Positions 17,670-25,617 of a DNA stretch of 64,000 bases are shown here, piece by piece. Both the position numbers and the translations under genes were made by a program. The notes beneath the pieces were generated by a model. That model ran no database searches. It was not told the DNA's origin and saw only the letters and a list, made by a program, of their open reading frames with translations. The stretch comes from DATFVA01 sp963747755 (GTDB taxonomy: Bacteria; Bacteroidota; Ignavibacteria; Ignavibacteriales; Ignavibacteriaceae): the NCBI GenBank assembly GCA_963747755.1, contig CAVVGK010000014.1, positions 1,116,001 to 1,180,000 of the forward strand, given 5' to 3'. The stretch's first letter is position 1; every line of letters starts with the position of its first letter.

Positions 17670-19523
17670 TTAATTGTTAATTAATTCCTCTGCCTCGTCA
17701 AGCAGCATATTCATTTTCTTTGTTACCGCGAGGATAGGATCAGGGGAATTCATATCCACGCCCGCACCGGCAAGTATATTTATAGAATAATCAGAACTGC
17801 CGGATCTCAGGAAGTTGAGATACTTCTCAACCGCGGGTTGGCCTTCTTTAAGAACTTTCTGTGCAAGTACTTCAGAAGCTGCAAAGCCGGTAGCATACTG
17901 GTATACATAGAAGTTGTAATAGAAGTGAGGCACCCTCGCCCAGGTAAATTCCTCCTCCTTATCAATTACCATTTCAGGACCCCAGTACTTCTGAAAAATA
18001 TCCTTATACAGAGAACAAAGATCTCCGGAATTAAGCGCCATACCCTTTTCTGTCTTATCATAAACAAGCGCTTCAAACTCCGCAAACATTGTCTGCCTGT
18101 AAAATGTAGAAGTCACGTTGTTGAGATATTTTTCTATGAAATATAATTTCTCTTCCTTCGTTTCAGCCATCTTAATAAAGTACTCCAGCAGAAGCGATTC
18201 GTTAAAAGTCGATGCTACCTCTGCAAGAAATATTGTATAATTAGAATAGACATATGGCTGGGATTTCCCGGTATAGAATGAATGCATATTATGACCCATC
18301 TCGTGACTAAGTGTAAAAACGTCGTTCAGCAGGTCTGTCCAGTTCAGCAGTACATAAGGATGTACACCGAAAGTTGTTCCGGATGAATAAGCCCCGCTTT
18401 TCTTTGCCTGGGTTTCATAAACATCAATCCACCTGTTCTCAAATGCTGCCTGAAGCGAGTTCAGGTAATTTTCACCAAGAGGCTTCAATGATTTTAGAAC
18501 GATTTTTTTTGCTTCTTCATAAGGGTATTTCCTGTCGAAGGCTGCAGGAAAAAGGGTAACGTACACGTCGTAAGCATGCAGTTCCTTTAGTCCCAGTATC
18601 CTTTTCTTCATACCGGCCCATCGGTACATAGGTGAAAGGTTCTCATTAACAGTCTTCACCAGGTTGTCGTAAACGCTGACAGGAATGTTATTCCTCCCAA
18701 GGGCAGCTTCCCTTGCGCTATCGTATTTTCTCGCCCTCGCTTCAAAAATATTTGATTTCAAACTTCCCGAAAACAGTACAGAAAGAGTGTTTGCGTATTC
18801 CACAAAAGGCTTAAAGTAGGCTTTGTACGAGCGATCCCGATAGTCCCTGTCTCCCGAATACATTGCAGCATAAAACCTTCCATGAGAAAGCTGAACTTCA
18901 TTTCCCTTCTCATCTTTCACCAATGGAAATTTCATATCTGCATTCGTGAACATCGAAAAAACATTGTAGGATGTCGGAGTCAGCTCACCGGCAAGCGCAA
19001 GTATTTCTTCCTCTTTTTGTGTGAGCGTGTGGGATTTTTTCCTTAAAAGATCTTCTATGGAATGTTTGTATACTTTCAGTTCTTCGTGTGAGTTAATCAT
19101 CGTGTTCAGGTTATCTTCAGGTATATTCAGCAGCTCAGGCTTTATGTAGGAGCTTACGGTTGATACGCGGGAATAAAGAGATTTAACACGTTCGTCCATT
19201 GATTGATATTTCCCTACTCTCAAATCAACGTCCTTTGCAAGCATAGTGTACAGGTAGAGTCTTTCAAGTTTAATCCCGACTTCATCGTCAAACTTCAGGC
19301 ATTCAAGCAGGCTATCTGCGCTTTCACTCATCTTCCCGGTAAAATTTTTATACCAGCCGAGGTTATCCTGGATCCATTTGAAGTCGGCTTCCCACTCTTC
19401 AATAGATGAATAGATATCATCCAGATTCCACTTATAATTTACCTCGATTTCCTCTCTTGAGGGCAAAGCTAACGTCCCTGCTGTTTCCGGGGAATAATTT
19501 TCCTTCTGTAATAGGTTATGCAT
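17670..19523 (-). CDS. pepF: Oligoendopeptidase F (M3B metallopeptidase)
   Basis: A 617-residue zinc peptidase of the PepF type, which degrades short peptides in the cytoplasm. The N-terminal helical domain begins with NYKWNLDDIYSS, a conserved PepF start, and the zinc site is HEMGH near residues 407-411 in TLSHEMGHNMHSFY, followed downstream by FLAEVASTFNE, whose Glu is the third zinc ligand. Near the C-terminus RVPHFYYNFYVYQYATG matches the substrate-binding Tyr/His region of the family. Length matches the usual 600 residues. No signal peptide is present. Confidence 0.95.
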   Translation of the reverse strand: MHNLLQKENYSPETAGTLALPSREEIEVNYKWNLDDIYSSIEEWEADFKWIQDNLGWYKNFTGKMSESADSLLECLKFDDEVGIKLERLYLYTMLAKDVDLRVGKYQSMDERVKSLYSRVSTVSSYIKPELLNIPEDNLNTMINSHEELKVYKHSIEDLLRKKSHTLTQKEEEILALAGELTPTSYNVFSMFTNADMKFPLVKDEKGNEVQLSHGRFYAAMYSGDRDYRDRSYKAYFKPFVEYANTLSVLFSGSLKSNIFEARARKYDSAREAALGRNNIPVSVYDNLVKTVNENLSPMYRWAGMKKRILGLKELHAYDVYVTLFPAAFDRKYPYEEAKKIVLKSLKPLGENYLNSLQAAFENRWIDVYETQAKKSGAYSSGTTFGVHPYVLLNWTDLLNDVFTLSHEMGHNMHSFYTGKSQPYVYSNYTIFLAEVASTFNESLLLEYFIKMAETKEEKLYFIEKYLNNVTSTFYRQTMFAEFEALVYDKTEKGMALNSGDLCSLYKDIFQKYWGPEMVIDKEEEFTWARVPHFYYNFYVYQYATGFAASEVLAQKVLKEGQPAVEKYLNFLRSGSSDYSINILAGAGVDMNSPDPILAVTKKMNMLLDEAEELINN

Positions 19524-19579
19524 AATTGATAAACCCCTGTCAGGATTTTATATAAAGAAAATATTGTTAATTAAAATTA

Positions 19580-20659
19580 TTATTTAATATAAACCATCTT
19601 TCGCGATAACATTATCCCTTTGAACTTCAGTTCGTATATGTATACGCCGCTTGAAAGGTTTTCTCCATCCGGATTGAAAGTAACCGAATAATTACCGGGA
19701 TTTTTTTCGCCTTCAATCAAAGTCGTAATTTCATTGCCGAGGATATCGTATACTTTCAGACTAACGTTGCCGCTTTCCGGAAGTTTGAATCTGATCTTTG
19801 TCTCCGGGTTGAAAGGATTCGGATAATTCGGCATCAGTTCAAATTCTGCCGGCGCAGCAGCGGGTGTTCTAAGTTCAGTTACCTCGGGTATCAGTACAGT
19901 TTTCAACCCCGGCACGGTGACGCTTCCAAAGCCCGGAAGAACCGAAAGGTCAATAGTTTTCGAAGGCATTATCTCCTGAACCAGCCAGCTATCCTGAGCA
20001 ATCCATTTCGTTGTTTCAAGCCGGATGAACTCGATGGGGATCCCAATGATAACATAACTCACGGTAGTCGATAGCAAAAACTTTTTACAGTTAAATGTTC
20101 CGGCTTCGGTTTGAATAGTTTCATCATTCAGTCTTTTACCAAGGTAGCCGAAACGCAGCTGATAATTGTTACCATTAATGTTGAGGCTAGTATCTTTCGT
20201 AAAAATAGTATACCCGTTATTCACAGCCTGTCCGAACCGGAAAACAGAATACCAGTTTTCAAGTGATTGGATAACTCCAAGCACTGTTGAGTCAAGTCCA
20301 ACTGAATCAAGCAGCGTTGTCAGATTGCCTAGATTTGAAACCCTGAAGTATTGATGAGCATCGGTGTTTTCAAATGAAAAAAAAGAACTATCGGTAAAGG
20401 GCATATAATTTATCAGATTATATGTTCCGTTTTTCGATAAAACAATATCGGCACTCCGTCCCATAAAAGTTGTGACAACTGCAAATGAATCAACCCTGAA
20501 ATAAGTCAACGAGTCAACTTCATTATTCGCTGAATCCAGAGGTATTACCTTGTAATCCCATCTGTATCCGGCTGACTGAGGGAAAAAATCACTTGCCTGC
20601 TGGGCAAATAAAAGTGTACCGGTCAAGGTGAATAAGATTAAAAGTAAAATTCTTTTCAT
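19580..20659 (-). CDS. Secreted protein with T9SS type A sorting domain
   Basis: A 359-residue exported protein of unknown function. It has a signal peptide (MKRILLLILFTLTGTLLFAQ), about 240 residues of beta-rich sequence without a recognised catalytic motif, then a C-terminal sorting domain that starts around ELMPNYPNPFNPETKI and ends with VYIK. This is the type A signal for type IX secretion, so the protein should be carried across the outer membrane. The middle has features of a family of secreted proteins (ASDFFPQSAGYRWDYKV) seen in Ignavibacteria, but I cannot assign a role. It stands between pepF and a membrane-protein pair on the same strand. Confidence 0.85.
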   Translation of the reverse strand: MKRILLLILFTLTGTLLFAQQASDFFPQSAGYRWDYKVIPLDSANNEVDSLTYFRVDSFAVVTTFMGRSADIVLSKNGTYNLINYMPFTDSSFFSFENTDAHQYFRVSNLGNLTTLLDSVGLDSTVLGVIQSLENWYSVFRFGQAVNNGYTIFTKDTSLNINGNNYQLRFGYLGKRLNDETIQTEAGTFNCKKFLLSTTVSYVIIGIPIEFIRLETTKWIAQDSWLVQEIMPSKTIDLSVLPGFGSVTVPGLKTVLIPEVTELRTPAAAPAEFELMPNYPNPFNPETKIRFKLPESGNVSLKVYDILGNEITTLIEGEKNPGNYSVTFNPDGENLSSGVYIYELKFKGIMLSRKMVYIK

Positions 20660-20764
20660 TTTATAACCATTTTTTTAAGGTAATTTTCAAACGGAACTTA
20701 AAGCACAACCTTCGCAATTTACTGAAATACAATCTTAATTTCTAAATAAAACCTGCTGATTTTT

Positions 20765-21553
20765 TTAGGAGATTTTTTTCCTCAACAGGGCGCTGTAAAA
20801 TACTGTAATCATAAGTAAAATGAATAAAAATGAGGGAATGACATAAACGGAATACTGCTTTCCTGCCTTAAAAAATCCCTCCCAGCTGCTGTATTCTCTT
20901 GCAAAGAACAGATTGATTATAATGTCAGATCCGCTGCCGAATAACAGCACAATACTCCATACTGAACTGAATATTATGAAAGAAAACCAATATATATTCT
21001 GAAGCTTTGTAACAAAGAAAGAAGCTGTCAACGACAGCAGAATGAAAGATCCGGTGCTGAACAGAGAGAACCCGCCGTCCAAGGGAATAAATTCAAACCC
21101 GAACAGAAGCACCAATCCCGTAAATACCTTTATATATGAAATATTTCCGCTGCCCGGGAGAACGATGAGGACCATAAAAAGCATACACATTTGTGGAAAA
21201 TTCCACGCAAAGTAAAGAGGATAATCAAAAACGGAAGAAAGGCCGAATTCGTAAAAATAATCGGGATCCCCGGGTTTGATTGCTCTCAAAAAGTATAAAG
21301 CAATAAATACGACTGCCAGCGACAATAATATCCAGAAAACAGGGATAATTTTTTTCCTGAAGAGAGGTTTTTTTAAGGATTCCCAAAGCTCAGAAATATT
21401 CTCTTTACTTAACAGCAGTACGAAAGGAAGAATACATCCAAGGTGAAAACGGAATCCCAGGAAGATGAAATAAGTATCAAGCCCGAAGTATCTCAATGTA
21501 ATTCCTGCTGCATTTACCAGGATAAATGCAAGGATAATTCTAGAATAACTCAA
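20765..21553 (-). CDS. Polytopic membrane protein of unknown function
   Basis: A 262-residue very hydrophobic protein with about eight predicted membrane helices (for example VFWILLSLAVVFIALYFL and FSTGSFILLSLTASFFV). No transporter or enzyme motif is visible. It carries an aromatic-rich loop, DPDYFYEFGLSSVFDYPLYFAWNFPQ, between the third and fourth helices. It lies 18 bases downstream of the DUF2231 gene, so the two are probably co-transcribed, but the neighbour does not reveal function. Confidence 0.7.
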   Translation of the reverse strand: MSYSRIILAFILVNAAGITLRYFGLDTYFIFLGFRFHLGCILPFVLLLSKENISELWESLKKPLFRKKIIPVFWILLSLAVVFIALYFLRAIKPGDPDYFYEFGLSSVFDYPLYFAWNFPQMCMLFMVLIVLPGSGNISYIKVFTGLVLLFGFEFIPLDGGFSLFSTGSFILLSLTASFFVTKLQNIYWFSFIIFSSVWSIVLLFGSGSDIIINLFFAREYSSWEGFFKAGKQYSVYVIPSFLFILLMITVFYSALLRKKIS

Positions 21554-21571
21554 GCTGTTACTCCCTCCTGA

Positions 21572-22042
21572 TCAATTAATCTCATCTTTTTTCAGCTCAG
21601 TTCCAACTCCATGATTGTATACCAGCTTACCGCCATGATCCCCGGTCTGATAAACAAAATATAACCCTATCGCCGCCAGCAGAAGGAAAAGATATTTTGC
21701 AGATCCCTTGAACTTCTTTTTAAGAAAAAGGAACGTTCTCAGAACCAGTAGCCCTGTGAAATACCACAGAGTAATCGTTGCATACTCTTCGTGTTCTGAA
21801 ATCAATCCGGTTGGAATAGCAGCACCTTTTTCTTTCCATTTTGAAGCAATCTCTGCAGCCTGATTGCCGGTAAAAACAGCTGCCACGGCAGTCAGCACTC
21901 CCAGGAAAAGGAACAGATACGCAGCCTTTTGAAAGAATTCCTTCCCCGAAATTATCCCGGTAATTTCAAGCACCGCATAGATCGCCATAAAAGCAATCGG
22001 GAAATGAACGATCTGGGGATGAAGCTGAGCGAGGAATTCCAT
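21572..22042 (-). CDS. DUF2231 domain membrane protein
   Basis: A 156-residue protein with four membrane helices. The start MEFLAQLHPQIVHFPIAFM, with its HPxxVHFP motif, is the signature of DUF2231 proteins. A second conserved segment is AVFTGNQAAE after helix two, and the C-terminal part keeps a small hydrophilic end (YQTGDHGGKLVYNHGVG). His and Asp/Glu residues in and near the helices suggest a metal or haem ligand role, but function is unknown. The ATG follows GGAG at a good distance (TAAGGAGTTAG). It precedes the polytopic membrane protein gene by 18 bases. Confidence 0.88.
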   Translation of the reverse strand: MEFLAQLHPQIVHFPIAFMAIYAVLEITGIISGKEFFQKAAYLFLFLGVLTAVAAVFTGNQAAEIASKWKEKGAAIPTGLISEHEEYATITLWYFTGLLVLRTFLFLKKKFKGSAKYLFLLLAAIGLYFVYQTGDHGGKLVYNHGVGTELKKDEIN

Positions 22043-22144
22043 CTAACTCCTTAATCTACTACGAAAAACTATTAACAATAACCTAATCACTACCATTCCC
22101 GTTAGGAAATACACATCTGTAACCTCTATCTACTCCCTTAACCC

Positions 22145-22161
22145 CAATCCCGTAGGGATTG
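22145..22161. repeat. Short perfect palindrome CAATCCC-GTA-GGGATTG
   Basis: A 7-bp inverted repeat with a 3-base loop in the gap between truA and the DUF2231 gene. A degenerate copy (ATTCCCGTTAGGAAAT) lies about 45 bases upstream at 22095-22110. It looks like an interspersed palindromic element; no T-run follows, so it is not a standard terminator. Confidence 0.5.
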
Positions 22162-22194
22162 AACCTGTATATTTTCACTTCTAACTTCTCCAAC

Positions 22195-22923
22195 TTAATA
22201 CTTTACTTTGTAAAGAAACAATCCTTTAGCAGGCACTGCTTCGGCCGCCCTTTCACGATTTCGCGCATTTATAACCTGTTCTATATACTCCCTGTCCAGG
22301 TTTTTCTTTAACGCAAAAAGCAGAGTCCCTGTCACAGCCCGCACCATCCCGTGCAGGAACCGGTCAGCCGAAATATAAAAAAACACCATATCATTGCTTT
22401 CCCTCCAGCGAGCCTCAAATATTTCACAAACCTTATTTTGGGTATCTGTATTTTTCCGCGAAAAGGAACTGAAATCATGCTTACCCAAAACAGAACCTGC
22501 CAGGTTATTCAGCTTTAAACAATCTAATTTAAAATGATAGAACAAGGAATATTTATCATAGAATGGCGATTTGTATTTTGAAATAAGGTAAAAATACGAC
22601 CGCTTCCTGGCATCAAACCTTGCATGAAAATTCTCGTGAACCTTTTCAAGCTTCAGAATGGAAATATCTCTGGGCAGAACTGAGTTTACAGAATAAATGA
22701 ACCTTTGCTGATCTATCTCCTGCTCAGTCCTGAAATTTGCCGTTTGCCCAATTGCATGCACCCCGGTGTCCGTCCTTCCCGATCCGATCAGGTTTATCTT
22801 CTCTTTAAGAAGCGTCTGAATTGATTCAGTAATCTTCTGCTGAATTGTGATCTGACCTTTCTGAATCTGCCAGCCGGAATACCCTGATCCGTCATACTGG
22901 AGTATTATTTTATAATTGTTCAA
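22195..22923 (-). CDS. truA: tRNA pseudouridine(38-40) synthase TruA
   Basis: A 242-residue pseudouridine synthase acting on positions 38-40 of the tRNA anticodon arm. It begins YKIILQYDGSGYSGWQIQ, and the catalytic Asp lies near residue 52 in GSGRTDTGVHAIGQ. Further family motifs are FHARFDARKRSYFYLI, LGKHDFSSFS and FLHGMVRAVTGTLL. The length is normal. It appears monocistronic, divergent from the small membrane protein and lipoprotein genes. Confidence 0.96.
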   Translation of the reverse strand: MNNYKIILQYDGSGYSGWQIQKGQITIQQKITESIQTLLKEKINLIGSGRTDTGVHAIGQTANFRTEQEIDQQRFIYSVNSVLPRDISILKLEKVHENFHARFDARKRSYFYLISKYKSPFYDKYSLFYHFKLDCLKLNNLAGSVLGKHDFSSFSRKNTDTQNKVCEIFEARWRESNDMVFFYISADRFLHGMVRAVTGTLLFALKKNLDREYIEQVINARNRERAAEAVPAKGLFLYKVKY

Positions 22924-23010
22924 TGCGCTTTAATGTTTAATTATCCTACTAAAAATAACTATATCATTGAAAAACAGGAAATAAAAACGTGTTTTGTTTA
23001 TTTCAATCTT

Positions 23011-23036
23011 AGTCACACAGGTGTTTTACTGTGACT
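23011..23036. promoter_or_regulatory. Inverted repeat AGTCACA-N12-TGTGACT upstream of a small membrane protein gene
   Basis: A perfect 7-bp inverted repeat in the divergent region between truA and the 49-residue protein gene, about 75 bases before that ATG. It could be an operator or an mRNA hairpin. Its half-sites are oriented the opposite way to a CRP site (TGTGA-N6-TCACA). Confidence 0.35.
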
Positions 23037-23110
23037 GTAATAATAGTGAATCGGACTACTTACCAATATTTTGTTCGCGTGTTAGAAATAATATATTTTG
23101 AGGAGTATAT

Positions 23111-23260
23111 ATGCTGTGGACAATTTTTGTAATCCTTCTGATTCTATGGCTGCTGGGTGTAGTAACAGCGTACACCCTGGGCGGATTCATCCACATTTTA
23201 CTGGTTATCGCTGTAGTAGTGCTTATAATCAGGTTAATTCAGGGACGAAGAGTATTATAA
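23111..23260 (+). CDS. 49-residue membrane protein of the lmo0937 family
   Basis: A 150-base frame with ATG at 23111 encodes MLWTIFVILLILWLLGVVT, a short AYTLGGFIH turn, a second helix (ILLVIAVVVLIIRLI) and the tail QGRRVL. Two helices with a conserved G-G-x-(I/W)-I-H turn and a basic end are the hallmark of the lmo0937 family of small stress-linked membrane proteins. A strong GAGGAG Shine-Dalgarno lies 6 bases before the start. The lipoprotein gene begins 36 bases downstream on the same strand, so the two are probably one unit. Family function is not known; in several bacteria relatives sit among envelope-stress genes. Confidence 0.85.
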   Translation: MLWTIFVILLILWLLGVVTAYTLGGFIHILLVIAVVVLIIRLIQGRRVL

Positions 23261-23296
23261 ATCAAAGAATTATTAATAAACAGGAAAGGGAAAATT

Positions 23297-23800
23297 ATGA
23301 ATAAGAAACTTGTTTTGTCGCTCGTTTTAAGCATGTTTGTGACATTTATATTCGCCTCCTGCACAGACAGGAATAACGAGGACGAGAATGCCAACAACGG
23401 AACAACCATGAACGAGAATGTAAATCCGAACAATAATCCAAATGCAGCAGAGAACCAACCCGTTGTTATTTTTAATTATAACAGAGATTATACCTATGAT
23501 CAGAGAGATCAGCTTAAGAGTGATCTTAATGATGCTATAGATAACCTTAATGACAAGATCGACAATATGCAGGATAAAGCGGATAATGCAAGTCAGCAGA
23601 CGCAGGACTGGTATAATAATCGTATAAAAGAACTTAAAGATAAAAGAGACAAGCTGAAAGATGAAGTAGATAAAATTGATGATACTTCGCAGGATGACTG
23701 GGATCAGTTCCAGGCTAACGTAAGGCAGGACTGGAATGATGTACAGCAGTCATGGAACAATGTACTTGATCATATGAAGGCAAACACAGATAATTATTAA
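23297..23800 (+). CDS. Coiled-coil lipoprotein
   Basis: A 167-residue lipoprotein. The signal peptide MNKKLVLSLVLSMFVTFIFASC ends with lipobox FASC, giving an N-terminal lipid-anchored Cys near residue 22. An Asn-rich spacer (NENVNPNNNPNAAENQ) follows, then about 105 residues of charged heptad-like sequence (LNDAIDNLNDKIDNMQDKAD, then IKELKDKRDKLKDEVDKI) that should form a long coiled coil. It resembles Lpp-like or spacer proteins in architecture but I cannot name a family. AAAGGG precedes the ATG by 8 bases, and a strong terminator follows at 23818-23861. Confidence 0.8.
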   Translation: MNKKLVLSLVLSMFVTFIFASCTDRNNEDENANNGTTMNENVNPNNNPNAAENQPVVIFNYNRDYTYDQRDQLKSDLNDAIDNLNDKIDNMQDKADNASQQTQDWYNNRIKELKDKRDKLKDEVDKIDDTSQDDWDQFQANVRQDWNDVQQSWNNVLDHMKANTDNY

Positions 23801-23817
23801 TAACTTCACACAAAAAG

Positions 23818-23861
23818 AGAGGCTGTCTTAAAAAGAAATTTTTAACTCAGCCTCTTTTTTT
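23818..23861 (+). terminator. Rho-independent terminator after the lipoprotein gene
   Basis: Stem AGAGGCTG / CAGCCTCT (8 bp) with a 22-base AT-rich loop followed by a run of seven T. It ends the 23111-23800 unit; with the A-run before the stem it may work in both directions, but the minus-strand gene at 23908 reads away from it. Confidence 0.8.
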
Positions 23862-23907
23862 GCCTTCGCGAGTGAGTCCTCGAGCAAAGCAATCACCCGA
23901 ATTCACC

Positions 23908-25218
23908 TTATATCAGCACAATCACTAAATAACCCAATGATATAACTGAAAGGATCCCCAGCCCGGTATAGGTATATTTTCTCAATTCTTTTGAACCCCA
24001 GACCGCAGAAATAATGGCTTTTACAATGTTGTTGGATATAGTCGCGATGATCACAGCAGTCATAGCTACTTCTGATGATACATTGCCGCTCGCAAGTTTA
24101 GCAAGAGAAAGCACTATAGCATCCACACTTGTCAATCCGGCAAGCGCACTCGCAGCGTAAAGACCTTCGGAGCCAAGATAAACCTGCCCCGCTTTCGCGG
24201 CAAATATTACAATCCCGAAGATTACTCCGAATAAAATTGCTGATTTCAGCCTGAACGGGTTATTTAACTCAATAGCATCATGCTTTCCATTGGTGAATTT
24301 TTTAGACATTATTATGCTGATCACAAAACCTGATATTGTAAAAATTAACAGGGGAATCCACAGGACTCCGATCAGCCCACTGTTAAGAATTAGTACAACA
24401 ATAAAAACTCTCGTATACATAATCGTTGATGCCAGCAGAATGCCCACACCAAATTCGGGTGAGAGCGAACTATTCTCCTTACTTTTTTTAGATAAAGAGA
24501 ACGTCACAGCCGTGCTTGAAACCATTCCCCCAAGCAGGCCGGTAATAAATATTCCTTTCCCCTCTCCGAACACTTTAATCAGTATGTATCCCACAAAGCT
24601 TATTCCGCTTACCAGTATCACCATATACCAGATAAGCCTGGGATTTAATACATTCAATGGGCCGTATGTTTTATCCGGAAGAAGTGGAAGCACAATAACA
24701 GTTATTATAGCAAGTTTAAGCGTAGCGTATAAGTCTTCTTCGCTCACCTTTCCCACAAACTGATGAAGCTGCAGCTTAAGTGTAAGGAATAGGGTAACTA
24801 TTACAGCTATTACTGCCGCAAGTATAATGAAATTGAAATAGACCACCGTGCCAAGCAGGAATACGATAAAAAGTGCTATCTCGGATGTAGCCCCCGGTCT
24901 GCCCGATTTTGCTGAAAAAACGTGTGATGTTGTAACGAGTGAGGCAAATCCTGCAAAAATTATAAAGTATACCCAGTAAGAGGTAAAAGACGCAATGAGC
25001 CCCGCAACAAATCCCAGTAAAGCTATCAAAGGCGTCGTTCTTACACCGGCAAACATTTTTTCATCGTGAGGACGTGAATGCTCCCTTTCTAACCCTATCA
25101 GCAGCCCTATCAGTATAGCAACCCCAAGCTTCTGTAAAAGGATGAACAGATCTGTAGAGGTCAGAGCTGTATCGTTCTTTAATAAATATTCAGGTAGAAG
25201 TTTTAATGTATCCTGCAT
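23908..25218 (-). CDS. MgtC/SapB family membrane protein with DUF4010 domain
   Basis: A 436-residue polytopic membrane protein. The N-terminal third (residues about 27-150) carries the MgtC core: LGVAILIGLLIGLEREHS, FAGVRTTPLIALLGFVAGL. The remainder (about 180-435) is the DUF4010 region, with VLPLLPDKTYGPLNVLNPR, FGEGKGIFITGLLGGMVSSTAV and LAGLTSVDAIVLSLAKL. This two-part arrangement is common in Bacteroidota. MgtC proteins affect magnesium homeostasis and the F-type ATP synthase in other bacteria; for the DUF4010 fusions the substrate is not established. About twelve helices are expected. Confidence 0.9.
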   Translation of the reverse strand: MQDTLKLLPEYLLKNDTALTSTDLFILLQKLGVAILIGLLIGLEREHSRPHDEKMFAGVRTTPLIALLGFVAGLIASFTSYWVYFIIFAGFASLVTTSHVFSAKSGRPGATSEIALFIVFLLGTVVYFNFIILAAVIAVIVTLFLTLKLQLHQFVGKVSEEDLYATLKLAIITVIVLPLLPDKTYGPLNVLNPRLIWYMVILVSGISFVGYILIKVFGEGKGIFITGLLGGMVSSTAVTFSLSKKSKENSSLSPEFGVGILLASTIMYTRVFIVVLILNSGLIGVLWIPLLIFTISGFVISIIMSKKFTNGKHDAIELNNPFRLKSAILFGVIFGIVIFAAKAGQVYLGSEGLYAASALAGLTSVDAIVLSLAKLASGNVSSEVAMTAVIIATISNNIVKAIISAVWGSKELRKYTYTGLGILSVISLGYLVIVLI

Positions 25219-25283
25219 AAATGATAAACCTCACTGTTAAGATATAATTTATTCTTTAAGTTTTCTACAAAAAGGAATGAATA

Positions 25284-25541
25284 ATGAATAAGATTTATGT
25301 GATGCCAAAAGATAATAAATGGGCTGTAAAACGAAATGAGGAAGATAAACCGATTGATGAGAAGGATACTAAAAAGGAAGCGATAGAAGCTGCTAAGGAA
25401 ATAGCAATAGGACTTGATGCCTCGCTTGTTGTTTTAAGAAGAGATGGAACAATAGAAAACCTCGGTCAGGATTCCGTTGATCCTTTCCCCGATGAAGATA
25501 AAGGACCTGACTACAACAACTTTAACGACGAAGGCGTGTGA
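25284..25541 (+). CDS. DUF2188 family small protein
   Basis: An 85-residue protein. The core VMPKDNKWAVKRNEEDKP, KEAIEAAKEIAIGL and SLVVLRRDGTIENLG is the DUF2188 pattern: two short strands, a helix and the VVHxxDGxI-like end, here RRDGTI. An acidic tail (DPFPDEDKGPDYNNFNDEG) follows. A good Shine-Dalgarno (AAAGGA) lies ahead of the ATG. These proteins are found in many bacteria, sometimes next to plasmid or stress genes, and have no known function. It stands alone and faces the aldehyde dehydrogenase gene. Confidence 0.85.
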   Translation: MNKIYVMPKDNKWAVKRNEEDKPIDEKDTKKEAIEAAKEIAIGLDASLVVLRRDGTIENLGQDSVDPFPDEDKGPDYNNFNDEGV

Positions 25542-25588
25542 TCATTGAAGGTTTTCGAATGCAGACTGCATATTTAAGATAGAAGCAA

Positions 25589-25613
25589 GGGCCTTGTACT
25601 ATGCACCAGGCCC
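25589..25613. terminator. Possible bidirectional terminator between convergent genes
   Basis: Hairpin GGGCCT-N13-AGGCCC between the DUF2188 gene and the aldehyde dehydrogenase gene, which converge here. There is no T-run on either side, so intrinsic termination is uncertain. Confidence 0.3.
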
Positions 25614-25617
25614 CATC

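Noticed and set aside
23011..23036. CRP/FNR-type binding site
   Set aside because: Half-sites are in the opposite order (TCACA...TGTGA with 12-base gap), so it is not a standard CRP site.
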